Positions 52,267 to 60,394 of a stretch of DNA of 64,000 nt are shown piece by piece. Both the position numbers and the translations under genes were made by a program. The notes below the pieces were generated by a model. It did not search any database and was not told the DNA's origin. It saw only the letters and a program-made list of their open reading frames with translations. Positions within the stretch are counted from its first letter, which is position 1; every line of letters starts with the position of its first letter. Source of the stretch: Mycobacterium sp. OAS707 (GTDB lineage: Bacteria > Actinomycetota > Actinomycetes > Mycobacteriales > Mycobacteriaceae); the NCBI RefSeq assembly GCF_014873705.1, contig NZ_JADBDS010000001.1:1116001-1180000 (forward strand), in the 5' to 3' direction.

Positions 52267-52734
52267 ATGGACGACGTCGTAATCATCCACACCGACGGCG
52301 GCTGCAGGCCCAATCCCGGGCCCGGCGGCTGGGGGGCGGTGCTGCGGCAAGGCCGGCATGTCCGCGAGATGTTCGGTGGCGAGTCCGGCATGACGAGCAA
52401 TAACCGCATGGAACTGACGGCGCCGATCATGGCGCTCGAAGCGCTCACCCGACCGGTGCTTGTGCACCTGCACACCGACAGCACCTATGTCCGCAACGGC
52501 ATCACCAAGTGGGTTCTCGGCTGGGAGCGCAACGGTTGGCTGACCGCGGCCAAGCTGCCGGTGAAAAACGTCGACCTGTGGCAACGGCTCCAGGCAGCGT
52601 GCGCGCGACATCACGTCGAGTGGTTCTGGGTGAAAGGACACGCAGGGGTCGCCGACAACGAACTCGCAGACAGTCTGGCGACGAGGGGTATGCACGAAGC
52701 GATCGCACTGTCGGTAGCTCAGCCCGCGATCTAG
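52267..52734 (+). CDS. rnhA: Ribonuclease HI
   Basis: 155 residues from ATG 52267; the longer frame runs back through the terminator and is rejected. Seen: the four metal-binding acids of RNase HI: Asp10 in [16 protein letters not shown], Glu in NNRMELTAP, Asp in HTDSTYV and Asp in VADNELAD, with the active-site His in KGHAG. Reaction: degrades RNA in RNA-DNA hybrids (R-loops, primers). Length is that of the bacterial enzyme. Convergent with the downstream SDR, 22 bp apart. Confidence 0.96.
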   Translation: MDDVVIIHTDGGCRPNPGPGGWGAVLRQGRHVREMFGGESGMTSNNRMELTAPIMALEALTRPVLVHLHTDSTYVRNGITKWVLGWERNGWLTAAKLPVKNVDLWQRLQAACARHHVEWFWVKGHAGVADNELADSLATRGMHEAIALSVAQPAI

Positions 52735-52756
52735 CAGCCCGAGAAGACTTGCGATT

Positions 52757-53560
52757 TCAGTGAATTCGAGCGCTGCCACCGAGCCCGATCTCGAGGACGC
52801 TGCCGGTGATGACGCCGGGATCCGTGACTAAATACAGGAGCCCGCGGCTGACATCGTCGGGCGCAAGCCACGGCTGAGGAATCGGGTTGGCCTTCATCAT
52901 GCGGCGGACCAGGTCGTCGGGAACATCGTCGCCGCCCGCTGGCTGCACCATCGGTGTCTGCACGGTGGTCGGGCAGATGACGTTGACTGTGATGCCCTCC
53001 TTGGCGACTTCCAGGGCAAGCGACTTGGCGAGCCCGATGACTCCCCATTTGGTTGCGTTGTAGGCCGCGAGTTCTGGGATGCCCATGCGGCCGCCCATTG
53101 ACGACGTGACGACAATTCGGCCGAAACGCTGCCGTCGCATCACCGGTATCGCGGCCCGCAGCGTGTGAAAAGCACCCGTCAGGTTGGTGTCCATCAGCTG
53201 CTGCCAGATCTCGTCGGTCACTTCTTCCAACGGCCCGGTACTGACGATCCCGGCGTTGGCCACCACGATGTCGAGGCTTCCCAACCTGTTGACCGTCTCC
53301 TCAACGGCCGCAGCTACCGCGACCGGATCCCGCACATCCATCGCGACCGGAAGACAGACGCTGCCCAGCGCCTCGACCTGCTTGGCCGTGGCGCGGAGAT
53401 CATCCTCAGTGCCGAGCGGATACGTCAGACCCGACATCGGAGCGGGTGCATCGGCAATGACAATGTTCGCGCCTTCGGCGGCGAGGGCCAAGGCATGGGC
53501 ACGCCCTTGCCCGCGCGCACCGCCGGTGACAAATGCGACCCGACCGTCCAGAGCGCCCAT
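52757..53560 (-). CDS. Mycofactocin-coupled-type SDR oxidoreductase
   Basis: 267 residues. Seen: GGARGQGRAHALALAAEGAN, the extra segment after IADAP (MSGLTYPLGTEDDLRATAKQ) diagnostic of mycofactocin-associated SDRs, NAGIV, SSMGG and YNATK. Like the 7.4-kb SDR it probably keeps NAD bound and depends on mycofactocin for turnover. TAACGT lies 8 nt before the ATG, so a leader of 0-2 nt is possible. It is 25 bp downstream of the Gly-Trp-Ala repeat gene on the same strand, possibly co-transcribed. Substrate unknown. Confidence 0.87.
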   Translation of the reverse strand: MGALDGRVAFVTGGARGQGRAHALALAAEGANIVIADAPAPMSGLTYPLGTEDDLRATAKQVEALGSVCLPVAMDVRDPVAVAAAVEETVNRLGSLDIVVANAGIVSTGPLEEVTDEIWQQLMDTNLTGAFHTLRAAIPVMRRQRFGRIVVTSSMGGRMGIPELAAYNATKWGVIGLAKSLALEVAKEGITVNVICPTTVQTPMVQPAGGDDVPDDLVRRMMKANPIPQPWLAPDDVSRGLLYLVTDPGVITGSVLEIGLGGSARIH

Positions 53561-53585
53561 AGCCGGCTACGTTAACCCGCCGAAC

Positions 53586-55016
53586 TCAGCCGAGCTTCGT
53601 CTTGATCGGATGGCTGTCGGCCGGACCCGAAACGTGGACGTCAGCGCCGCCCGGTGTCGATCCGGCCTTCGGGCCCTTATGGCGAGTCGGCGACGCAGTC
53701 GACGGCGTGGCCTTGGGGACCGTGGTCGGCGGCGTGGCTTTGCGCACCGTGGTCGGAGCGGCCGAGGTGGCGGGTGCGGAGTCCGTTGTTTCAGACGGCG
53801 CCGCCGGTAGCGTGACCGGAATCGATGGCGCAGTGGTGGTTTCGACGATGACTTGCGGCGGCAATTGCACAGTGGTGCTCGGTGCCGCAGGCGTGGTCGT
53901 CACGCTGACGGACGGAGTCGGCTGCGCCGACACACTCGGCTCAGCGGGCAATACCGCAACGGACGACGACTTAACCGCAGTGGACGATGCCACCGGCGCG
54001 GGGCTGATGACTACGTCCTGAGAGGTCGGCTGTTCCTGTAGCCCGCCGATGCCCAGCACCGCTATCCCGACCAGAGCAGCCAGGCCAAGGCCGCCAAGTA
54101 CCCAACGACGGCCGTGGTGTGACCCGTCGCGATGGCCGTGCGGCGATCGTCGGGCGCCGTGACGTGGAGGCTCGGGGGCCGTGATGGATCCGCCGAGGCC
54201 TTCGAAGCCCTGCGCCGCTGTGCTGGCGCGTGGGGCGCCGTACTTGGCCCAGCCTGCTCCACCGCCTACGTAGTCCTGGTCGTCGACACTGCCGAGAAGG
54301 GCTGTCGGGCCGCGCCCGGCATGGCCGGACGAAGAGTGGCCAGACCCCGGGTGATGCCCGTGGCCGGGTCGCTCGTCTCCGCCGCCTTCGTCGCCGTCGT
54401 CCTCGCGGGGGCTGCCGAACTGGGCCCAGCCGAAACCGCTTTCGCCAGTGTCGATGTCACCTAGGCCGGCGCCAGCGCGCCCGCCACCAAAATAGGAACT
54501 GGCGCCGAAGTGTCCGCCCCCCGACGAGTGCCCCCCACTTGGCGAGTGGCCGTGGTGGGATGGCCCTTCGTTGCCGTCGGGGTCGTCGTCGCCGTCGGGA
54601 TCGCCGGGGTCCGGTCCGGGATCGGGATCGCCTGGCTCGGGGCCGGTGTTGGGATCCTTGGGGTCGGAGTTGTCGTCACCGTCTTTGGGGTCATGGTCGT
54701 CTGGACCCTTATCGGGGCACGGGCCGTCATTGTCATTTTCACCAGTGGGATCGTCGGGGAAGTCCGTGCCGTCGGTACACGGCTGGAGGATATTCATATT
54801 CCAGTCGTAGAGGACGCCGTCGTCGTCCATCGTCTTGCCGTCTGGGAAGTAGAGGATGCCGTCTGCACCGCGGACGGGGTCGCCGCCTCCGACCTCGTTT
54901 GGAATGAGGGCGCTGCCATCGGGACCACGCACCGTGCCATCCCGATCCTGGCTCTTGCCGTTTGGAAAATAGATAGTGCCGTCAGAACCAATGACGCGGA
55001 CGCCCCCCTGTGGCAT
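53586..55016 (-). CDS. Single-pass membrane protein with Gly-Trp-Ala repeats and acidic low-complexity region
   Basis: 476 residues; ATG behind AAGGAAAG. No recognised family. Seen: N-terminal Gly/Asp-turn repeats (GSDGTIYFPNGKSQDRDG, ADGILYFPDGKTMDDDG), an Asp/Pro-rich run about 95-145, two units of LGD/SxD...GxGWAQ/KF/YGS/AP R (SGFGWAQFGSPRE and GGGAGWAKYGAPRAS) separated by His/Gly-rich linkers, one helix about 305-327, and a Thr/Pro/Val-rich outer tail of about 150 residues. It looks like a cytoplasmic assembly or scaffold module tethered to a wall-spanning tail. Divergent from the PknD-sensor-like gene. Confidence 0.72.
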   Translation of the reverse strand: MPQGGVRVIGSDGTIYFPNGKSQDRDGTVRGPDGSALIPNEVGGGDPVRGADGILYFPDGKTMDDDGVLYDWNMNILQPCTDGTDFPDDPTGENDNDGPCPDKGPDDHDPKDGDDNSDPKDPNTGPEPGDPDPGPDPGDPDGDDDPDGNEGPSHHGHSPSGGHSSGGGHFGASSYFGGGRAGAGLGDIDTGESGFGWAQFGSPREDDGDEGGGDERPGHGHHPGSGHSSSGHAGRGPTALLGSVDDQDYVGGGAGWAKYGAPRASTAAQGFEGLGGSITAPEPPRHGARRSPHGHRDGSHHGRRWVLGGLGLAALVGIAVLGIGGLQEQPTSQDVVISPAPVASSTAVKSSSVAVLPAEPSVSAQPTPSVSVTTTPAAPSTTVQLPPQVIVETTTAPSIPVTLPAAPSETTDSAPATSAAPTTVRKATPPTTVPKATPSTASPTRHKGPKAGSTPGGADVHVSGPADSHPIKTKLG

Positions 55017-55262
55017 GTCGTGCTCTCTTTCCTTGCTCGCAGGCGGTGCATTTCACCACCTCGCCCCAAAGGAGACGACGGGCGCCTTGGCGACTTCTTG
55101 TGCCACAGCTCAAGTTGGGTAGACGGCAGCGGTCTCAAGCGAATCGCCGAGCCCGACATTTTCTCATTCGCGCAATAGAAATCGATCGCCAAGATTCTGC
55201 CAAGGCAAGCATTTCAATCTTTACGCTGCAGCCAGCACCTCCGAGATAAGGACCACCTCAAC

Positions 55263-56258
55263 ATGTTTCGAACACCGCCGTTCCGCGCCCGCCGACGTGC
55301 CGCCGTCTTCGCAGTGCTCGTCCCGGTTGTGATGGCAAGCCTCAGCAGCACCGCGTGCAGTGCACCGCCGCCGTCTGCGCCTGCACCGGCGCCGCCGACC
55401 ACGTCGGCTCAGCCTGCCCCGACACCCGCAGCCCGGCAAACCGCGTTGCCTTTCACGGGTCTCTCCAATCCCCAAGGGCTGGCGGTGAATTCGGCCGGCG
55501 ACGTGTACGTTGTCGACTACGCCGGTGTTTATCACGGCGCGCCGGGCCATCTCATGAAGTTGGCGGCCGGAACGAACACCCAGACCGTGGTACCCCTCGA
55601 CGGGGTCGACCGCCCAGGCGCGATCGCGGCGGACACCGCAGGCAACGTCTACGTCTCCGACTACGCCGACCGCCGGGTAGTGAAGTTGGCGGCCGGAACG
55701 AACGTCCAGACCGTGCTGCCCTTCACCGATCTGCAAGGACCTGGCAGCGTCGCGGTCGACACCGCCGGAAGCATCTATGTCATCGACGGTGGGAGTGACG
55801 CTGCCCCGCAGGAATATCGGGTCGTGAGGTTGGCGGCCGGAACGAACGCGCAGACGGTGCTGCCGTTCTCGGGCTTGCTGCTTCCCTTCAGCGTGGCAGC
55901 GGACACCGCAGGCACCGTGTACGTCGTCGATGCTGCCAGCGGCACGGCCATGACCCACGGGGCCTGCTGCGCATCACCGCGCGTCTTGTCCTTGTCGGCT
56001 GGCTCGAACGCTCAAACCGTGCTGCCGATAAAGGACCTCGACACCCCCACCGGCATGGCGGTGAACAGTGTGGGCAACCTCTACATCGTGGACCGCAACC
56101 ACAACCGGGTGGTGCAGTACATCCCCGCATCGAACACCCAATCCGTGCTGCCGATCACCGGCCTCGAGTCGCCGGCCGATGTAGCAGTGGATTCCGCTGG
56201 GACCGTGTACGTCTCCGACCAGGATCGCCAACAGGTGGTCGAACTGACGCAACACTGA
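55263..56258 (+). CDS. Exported NHL-type six-bladed propeller resembling the PknD sensor domain, without kinase
   Basis: 331 residues; ATG behind AAGGA. Seen: a basic N-terminus and hydrophobic helix with a possible lipobox (LSSTACS), a Pro/Ala linker, then six repeats of the form LAVNSAGDVYVVD...KLAAGTNTQTVVPL, the same consensus as the extracellular propeller of M. tuberculosis PknD (VLPFTGL...GVAVDTAG..VYV.D). No kinase domain is attached. Inferred: a free sensor or decoy, binding a ligand outside the membrane. Kinases 1-3 in this window have different sensors. Confidence 0.88.
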   Translation: MFRTPPFRARRRAAVFAVLVPVVMASLSSTACSAPPPSAPAPAPPTTSAQPAPTPAARQTALPFTGLSNPQGLAVNSAGDVYVVDYAGVYHGAPGHLMKLAAGTNTQTVVPLDGVDRPGAIAADTAGNVYVSDYADRRVVKLAAGTNVQTVLPFTDLQGPGSVAVDTAGSIYVIDGGSDAAPQEYRVVRLAAGTNAQTVLPFSGLLLPFSVAADTAGTVYVVDAASGTAMTHGACCASPRVLSLSAGSNAQTVLPIKDLDTPTGMAVNSVGNLYIVDRNHNRVVQYIPASNTQSVLPITGLESPADVAVDSAGTVYVSDQDRQQVVELTQH

Positions 56259-56370
56259 ACTCGCCATACCCAAACGCTCCAAGAATTCGACAAGCAGCCG
56301 GTCCTACGTTCGTGTTGTCAACAACTAGCGGTCCGCTCAAAAGCGCTGAACCCCAAAGGTAAAACACAAC

Positions 56371-56676
56371 ATGAACGTCACCAACAACCTTCAAAAGGCG
56401 ATTGTCGGGGCCCTGCTGTTTGGCGGCATCGCTCTGGCGGGACTGACTTCGGGGATCGCGCAGGCGTCAACGCAGCCAATTGACCCGTCGATCAACTCTT
56501 CGGACTTCAATATCCCGTTGGTCGAGTGCACGCAGTGCCAGCAGACCCTTCCCGGCCGACCGGAAGTTCACCCGAACGGCGGCAATAAGGGCGGCAGCCA
56601 GGGCAGCGGCCTTCCGGGACGACCCGAAGTGCGCCCCAATGGCGCCAACAAGTACGACAGCGACCACAAGCCGTAG
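56371..56676 (+). CDS. Small secreted protein with two LPGRPEV repeats
   Basis: 101 residues. Seen: signal peptide (AIVGALLFGGIALAGLTSGI, cleavage near AQA), a short region with VECTQCQQT (one Cys pair), then two near-identical 14-residue units, LPGRPEVHPNGGNK and LPGRPEVRPNGANK, separated by GSQGSG. No known family. A weak AAAGG lies upstream of the ATG. Its stop is 9 bp from the convergent peroxiredoxin-DUF742 gene. Confidence 0.75.
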   Translation: MNVTNNLQKAIVGALLFGGIALAGLTSGIAQASTQPIDPSINSSDFNIPLVECTQCQQTLPGRPEVHPNGGNKGGSQGSGLPGRPEVRPNGANKYDSDHKP

Positions 56677-56685
56677 CGCCACTCC

Positions 56686-57606
56686 TCAGAGTGCACGTAG
56701 GCCCACCAGGGTCCTTGTGATCAGTTCACGTCGTTCGTCGATGGTCATCGAGTCCGCGAGGGGCGCGCGCACCCGCAAGTAACCCTGTGTCACTAAGTCG
56801 TCGACCAGGAACCGCGTCGCGCCCAGCGGCAACGACAGACGAGCAGCGATCTCGGCAACGGTGGTGCTGTGCACGCACCACGTCAGAATCTGTCCCCGCA
56901 CATCATTTTTCGGCCAGCGCGGCGGCTTCGCTGTCGTGTTCAGCGCTTCGATCGGAGCGTCGGGTGCCAATTCGAGACCAGAATCGATGCGGTCTGGCGT
57001 CACTAGGTGTGGCCGGGCCAAGCTCGGCTCGTCCTTGGCTGCCGAATGCTGACGCTCGTCGGTGTGCTGTGGCACGTTGTAGTTCTCCAAGAACCGCAAG
57101 GCCTGATCGGCATGCACCGATGCGCGCACCTCGTTGGAGACGACCTCGAGCACGGTGCGGTCGGTGTCGATGATGAAGGTGGTCCGCCTGACCGGCAGCA
57201 CCCGGGCCAGCAGACCGCGGCGCCGGGTGTGCCGGCTGTGCCGGGCCGCCTCGCGTGCCAGGACGGACCTACGCAGCCTGGCGAACCTGCCTCGGCGCAC
57301 CCCGAACAGCTCGGACACCACACCGTCCTCGTCGGAGAGCAGCGGATAGTCAAACGAGCGCTGTTGGGCGAAGTGCGCCTGCCTGTCAACGGTGTCGGTG
57401 CTGATACCGACCCGCTGGGCGCCCACCCTGGCGAATTCGTTGCTCAGGTCCCGGAAATGGCAAGCCTGGGCTGTACAAATCGGTGATGACGCCAGTGGAA
57501 AGAAGAACAGCACGACCGGCCCCTCGGAGAGGAGCGCAGACAGCGTCCGTGGTCGACCGGTGTGATCACACAGGGTGAAGTTAGGCGCCTTCTCGCCCGC
57601 GATCAT
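56686..57606 (-). CDS. Fusion of Bcp-type peroxiredoxin with a DUF742 domain
   Basis: 306 residues from ATG 57606, with TAGTCT six bases upstream (leaderless); the open frame begins two codons earlier at TTG. Seen: residues 1-165 form a thioredoxin-fold peroxiredoxin with peroxidatic Cys44 and Cys49 in SSPICTAQACHFRD, as in BCP/PrxQ; a basic insert (VLAREAARHSRHTRRR) follows residue about 115; residues about 215-306 are a DUF742 winged-helix region (ILTWCVHSTTVAEIAARLSL, FLVDDLVTQGYLRV, LITRTLVGLRAL). DUF742 proteins normally belong to the actinobacterial Cvn GTPase systems, whose other parts are absent here. Inferred: peroxide-linked signalling. Confidence 0.8.
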   Translation of the reverse strand: MIAGEKAPNFTLCDHTGRPRTLSALLSEGPVVLFFFPLASSPICTAQACHFRDLSNEFARVGAQRVGISTDTVDRQAHFAQQRSFDYPLLSDEDGVVSELFGVRRGRFARLRRSVLAREAARHSRHTRRRGLLARVLPVRRTTFIIDTDRTVLEVVSNEVRASVHADQALRFLENYNVPQHTDERQHSAAKDEPSLARPHLVTPDRIDSGLELAPDAPIEALNTTAKPPRWPKNDVRGQILTWCVHSTTVAEIAARLSLPLGATRFLVDDLVTQGYLRVRAPLADSMTIDERRELITRTLVGLRAL

Positions 57607-57612
57607 CGGCAA

Positions 57613-57618
57613 AGACTA
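57613..57618 (-). promoter_or_regulatory. Leaderless -10 of the peroxiredoxin-DUF742 gene
   Basis: Seen on the minus strand: TAGTCT (TANNNT), then 6 nt (TTGCCG), then ATG at 57606. The first three bases are also the stop codon of the upstream membrane-protein gene. Confidence 0.5.
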
Positions 57619-58821
57619 ACGCGGGGAAGGTCTGGCAGCGCCGTGTTCCTGGTCTGTGTGTTTCCCCGCGGACGGGTTGTCGAGGTAGCGGTTGCGCGCC
57701 AACAACGTCAGTTCGAGATCCTCGACAAGCGGATCTAGAAACTGGTGTCGGTACTCGCCGTCGCCGACAGAACGCGCGCTGACGTACATGAAGGTGAGGG
57801 CGCCCAGAAAGAGCAGCATCTGGATGAACGCCTGCGGCACCGGGATCTGGTAACCGAGCAACGTTGCATGGGTCAGCCGGTGCTGGGTCCAATCTCCCAG
57901 CAGCTCAGGGGTGAGCCAAACGAGGCCCACCACGAAGAACAACAGCTGCGCGACGAAGGTCACCGCGAGTATCCGGGCGAACTGTGACGCCGCCAGTGTG
58001 AAGAACACGTTGATGCGCTCGTTTCGCGAAAGCGGCTGGACCTCAATGGGGTCTGGCAGGTCCTCGAAGGGCGTTCCGGCCAAACGCTGCACGCGACCCG
58101 GTGAGGCGGTAGCCGCTGCCAGCGTCGGCTTGGCGTGTTCGATCGTGCCTTCAACGACAAAAGCCGCTGCGATGACAACAAAAATGCTCAGCCCGAACGC
58201 GAACCGGGATGGGCTCAGGCTCGCTGCCGTGTTCCACACGGTGGTGTTGAAAAACACCAACACCGAAAACAAGACCACCGGTAGCGCCCGGACCAGCAGC
58301 GCCCACGCGGCGACGAACTGCGAGAGCGCCAAACGGACCCCCCAGCCGATCACCGAGCCGACCCCCACAGCGGTGAGTAGCAGCGTCACCGAAAGGGAAA
58401 CGATCGCCTCGCTCAGGTACGCCAAATGTTGTTCGGGCGTAAGGCCTTTGACCACGGCGCTCGCGAGGCCGATCGGCACTGCAACTGTCGAGACGATCGC
58501 CTGCGCACGGTCGGTGATCTTCCGCGCAACGAACCAGCCGACACCCGCTGCCACGGGCAAGGTCAGCAGGGCGACGAGCAAACCGATCCGCTGCACATGG
58601 ATGGGGGCGCCAAACCATTCGAGCCGGCCCGTCATCTGATAGGTCGCCGCCGACGAGACCTCCAGGGTTGCGAAAAAGGCCAGGCAAGGCGCGGAGCGAG
58701 ACCAGACTGCTTGCAGGCGCGCCCCTGGTGTCAACACCGAGGGCAGGCCACGGTCGAGAAACCAGCGCTCTGCGGCGCGGTCGGCGGCAAGTGTCGTGCG
58801 CGTGGTGAGGCGAAGCGACAT
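57616..58821 (-). CDS. Multi-pass integral membrane protein of unknown function
   Basis: 401 residues from ATG 58821, behind AAGGGGGA; the frame extends further upstream without support. No family recognised. Seen: about seven or eight helices (for example IGLLVALLTLPVAAGVGWFV, LVRALPVVLFSVLVFF, FGLSIFVVIAAAFVV, FVAQLLFFVVGLVWL, MLLFLGALTFMYVSA), a cytoplasmic loop LAGTPFEDLPDPIEVQPLSR, and a C-terminal tail with QFLDPLVEDLELTLLARNRY. It ends 9 bp before the start of the peroxiredoxin-DUF742 gene, so both may be co-transcribed. Divergent from the MFS gene. Confidence 0.78.
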   Translation of the reverse strand: MSLRLTTRTTLAADRAAERWFLDRGLPSVLTPGARLQAVWSRSAPCLAFFATLEVSSAATYQMTGRLEWFGAPIHVQRIGLLVALLTLPVAAGVGWFVARKITDRAQAIVSTVAVPIGLASAVVKGLTPEQHLAYLSEAIVSLSVTLLLTAVGVGSVIGWGVRLALSQFVAAWALLVRALPVVLFSVLVFFNTTVWNTAASLSPSRFAFGLSIFVVIAAAFVVEGTIEHAKPTLAAATASPGRVQRLAGTPFEDLPDPIEVQPLSRNERINVFFTLAASQFARILAVTFVAQLLFFVVGLVWLTPELLGDWTQHRLTHATLLGYQIPVPQAFIQMLLFLGALTFMYVSARSVGDGEYRHQFLDPLVEDLELTLLARNRYLDNPSAGKHTDQEHGAARPSPR

Positions 58822-58973
58822 GGCATTTCCCCCTTGCCCATCATTCTGGGCGTGATTCACGGCTACCACACCGCGTTCGCTAAGGGTGGTCATCAACCAA
58901 AAAGCTTGGACCTCGTTTTGCATCCTCGGCGGCGACGGCGACATCGAGCGCACGCGACCGGCTTATTCATTGG

Positions 58974-59001
58974 TTACTGTACCGTCCGGTCGGTACAGTA
59001 A
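58974..59001. promoter_or_regulatory. 28-bp near-perfect palindrome, candidate TetR operator
   Basis: Seen: TTACTGTACCG (58974-58984) and CGGTACAGTAA (58991-59001) are exact reverse complements around TCCGGT, whose core CCGG is also palindromic, so 26 of 28 bases are symmetric. It contains TANNNT hexamers on both strands. It lies in the divergent gap 76 bp before the MFS start. Inferred: bound by the TetR encoded at the end of the MFS operon. Confidence 0.75.
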
Positions 59002-59077
59002 TGCGGGTCATCGAGGTGCGGCGCCCGTCTCAGACGAGGCTCACTGCGCCTGTTCTTTGCCCATCTAAGGAGGATCC

Positions 59078-60394
59078 GTGGGCACGTATGTGCGGTTACT
59101 CCGAACACCCGGCTTGTTCCGAGTTACCGCAACTCAACTGTTCGCGCGACTGCCGCTCGGCATGCTGTCGCTGGCCATCCTCATGCACCTTTCGCAGAAG
59201 ACCGGGTCATACGGACAGGCCGGCCTCGTCGTCGCCTGTGTCAGCCTTGCCGAGGCGGTTGCCATGCCAATCAGCGCTCGGCTCACCGGGCGATTCGGTG
59301 TGACACCCGTGGTGCTGTCGGCCGCGACAATGAACAGCGTCGGTTTCCTGGCGTTGGCGCTGGCTCCCCCGCATCTGATCTTGCTGGCTGCGCTGGGAAC
59401 CCTTGTGGGAGCGACGATCCCACCGTTGATGCCCGTCGTGCGCGCGCTGTACCCGAGGATGGTTCCGGCTGACACGGTGCGCGCGTTGTTCGCATTCGAC
59501 ACCACCGCACAAGAACTGATTTGGGTTTTCGGCCCGGTCGTGGTGACCGTGTTGACCTCACTGATTTCCACCGCCGTGCCTCTGCTCGCCGCGGCAGGTA
59601 TCACCCTGACCGGATCCATCGCTTTTGTGCTGAGTCTGCAACTGAAACAACCCCGGATCGCCCGTAACACTTCATCATTCGGTCGGGTACTGGCGCGCCA
59701 GGAGGTTCTGCTGGCCCTTGTCGCCAACCTTGCTCTGGTCGCATCGTTCATGGCGATGGAGGTCGGAGTGGTCGCTCAATTGGGGCACTCAATGGCCGGC
59801 GTGGCGATCTCGGTGTCGAGCCTTGGATCACTGATTGGCGGCCTGCTGCTTGGCAACCGCCGACTCGGCCTCGGCGCGTTGGTGGCGACGATGTCTGTCG
59901 TCGTGGCGGGGACGGCACTGACGGGCTTCGTCACCGGCCCCCTGCAATTCGTGGCGCTGTTCGCCGCTGGATTCGGATTCGCACCCGCGATGGCAGTGCT
60001 GTACCACGCCGTCTCACGCGGAGTCGCTGAAAACGTTGCCGCCGAAGCCTTCGGGTGGCTCAACACCGGCGCACTGGCTGGCGGCGCGGCCGGCACCGCG
60101 CTGTCGGGTGCTCTCAACGACACATGGGGACCAGGCGGGTCATATGTCGTGGCCACTGCCCTGGCCGTCGGCGCGGCGGTCAGCCCGCTTGTCGCACGGT
60201 TGGCCGGTCCGGTCCGCGGATTCTCGGCGGAAAGCCCGACGGTGAACATCGCCACTCGACGAACACCGGTGGGCGTTACTGTTGACCGCGACACATCGCA
60301 TATCCACGCCTCTCAGGAGGCAGACGACGAGAGTGCTCAGTGCCAAGAGGGGACCGACGCGACGAACTGCTGGACGCCGCCGAGCAGGTGTTGA
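59078..60394 (+). CDS. MFS transporter
   Basis: 438 residues from GTG 59078 with an excellent AAGGAGG. Seen: twelve hydrophobic helices; opening RLLRTPGLFRVTATQLFARL and SLAEAVAMPISARLTGRFGV fit actinobacterial drug-export MFS proteins. The last 50 residues are hydrophilic and overlap the TetR gene by 55 bp. Inferred: an efflux pump controlled by the co-transcribed TetR through the 28-bp palindrome upstream. Substrate unknown. Confidence 0.9.
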   Translation: MGTYVRLLRTPGLFRVTATQLFARLPLGMLSLAILMHLSQKTGSYGQAGLVVACVSLAEAVAMPISARLTGRFGVTPVVLSAATMNSVGFLALALAPPHLILLAALGTLVGATIPPLMPVVRALYPRMVPADTVRALFAFDTTAQELIWVFGPVVVTVLTSLISTAVPLLAAAGITLTGSIAFVLSLQLKQPRIARNTSSFGRVLARQEVLLALVANLALVASFMAMEVGVVAQLGHSMAGVAISVSSLGSLIGGLLLGNRRLGLGALVATMSVVVAGTALTGFVTGPLQFVALFAAGFGFAPAMAVLYHAVSRGVAENVAAEAFGWLNTGALAGGAAGTALSGALNDTWGPGGSYVVATALAVGAAVSPLVARLAGPVRGFSAESPTVNIATRRTPVGVTVDRDTSHIHASQEADDESAQCQEGTDATNCWTPPSRC

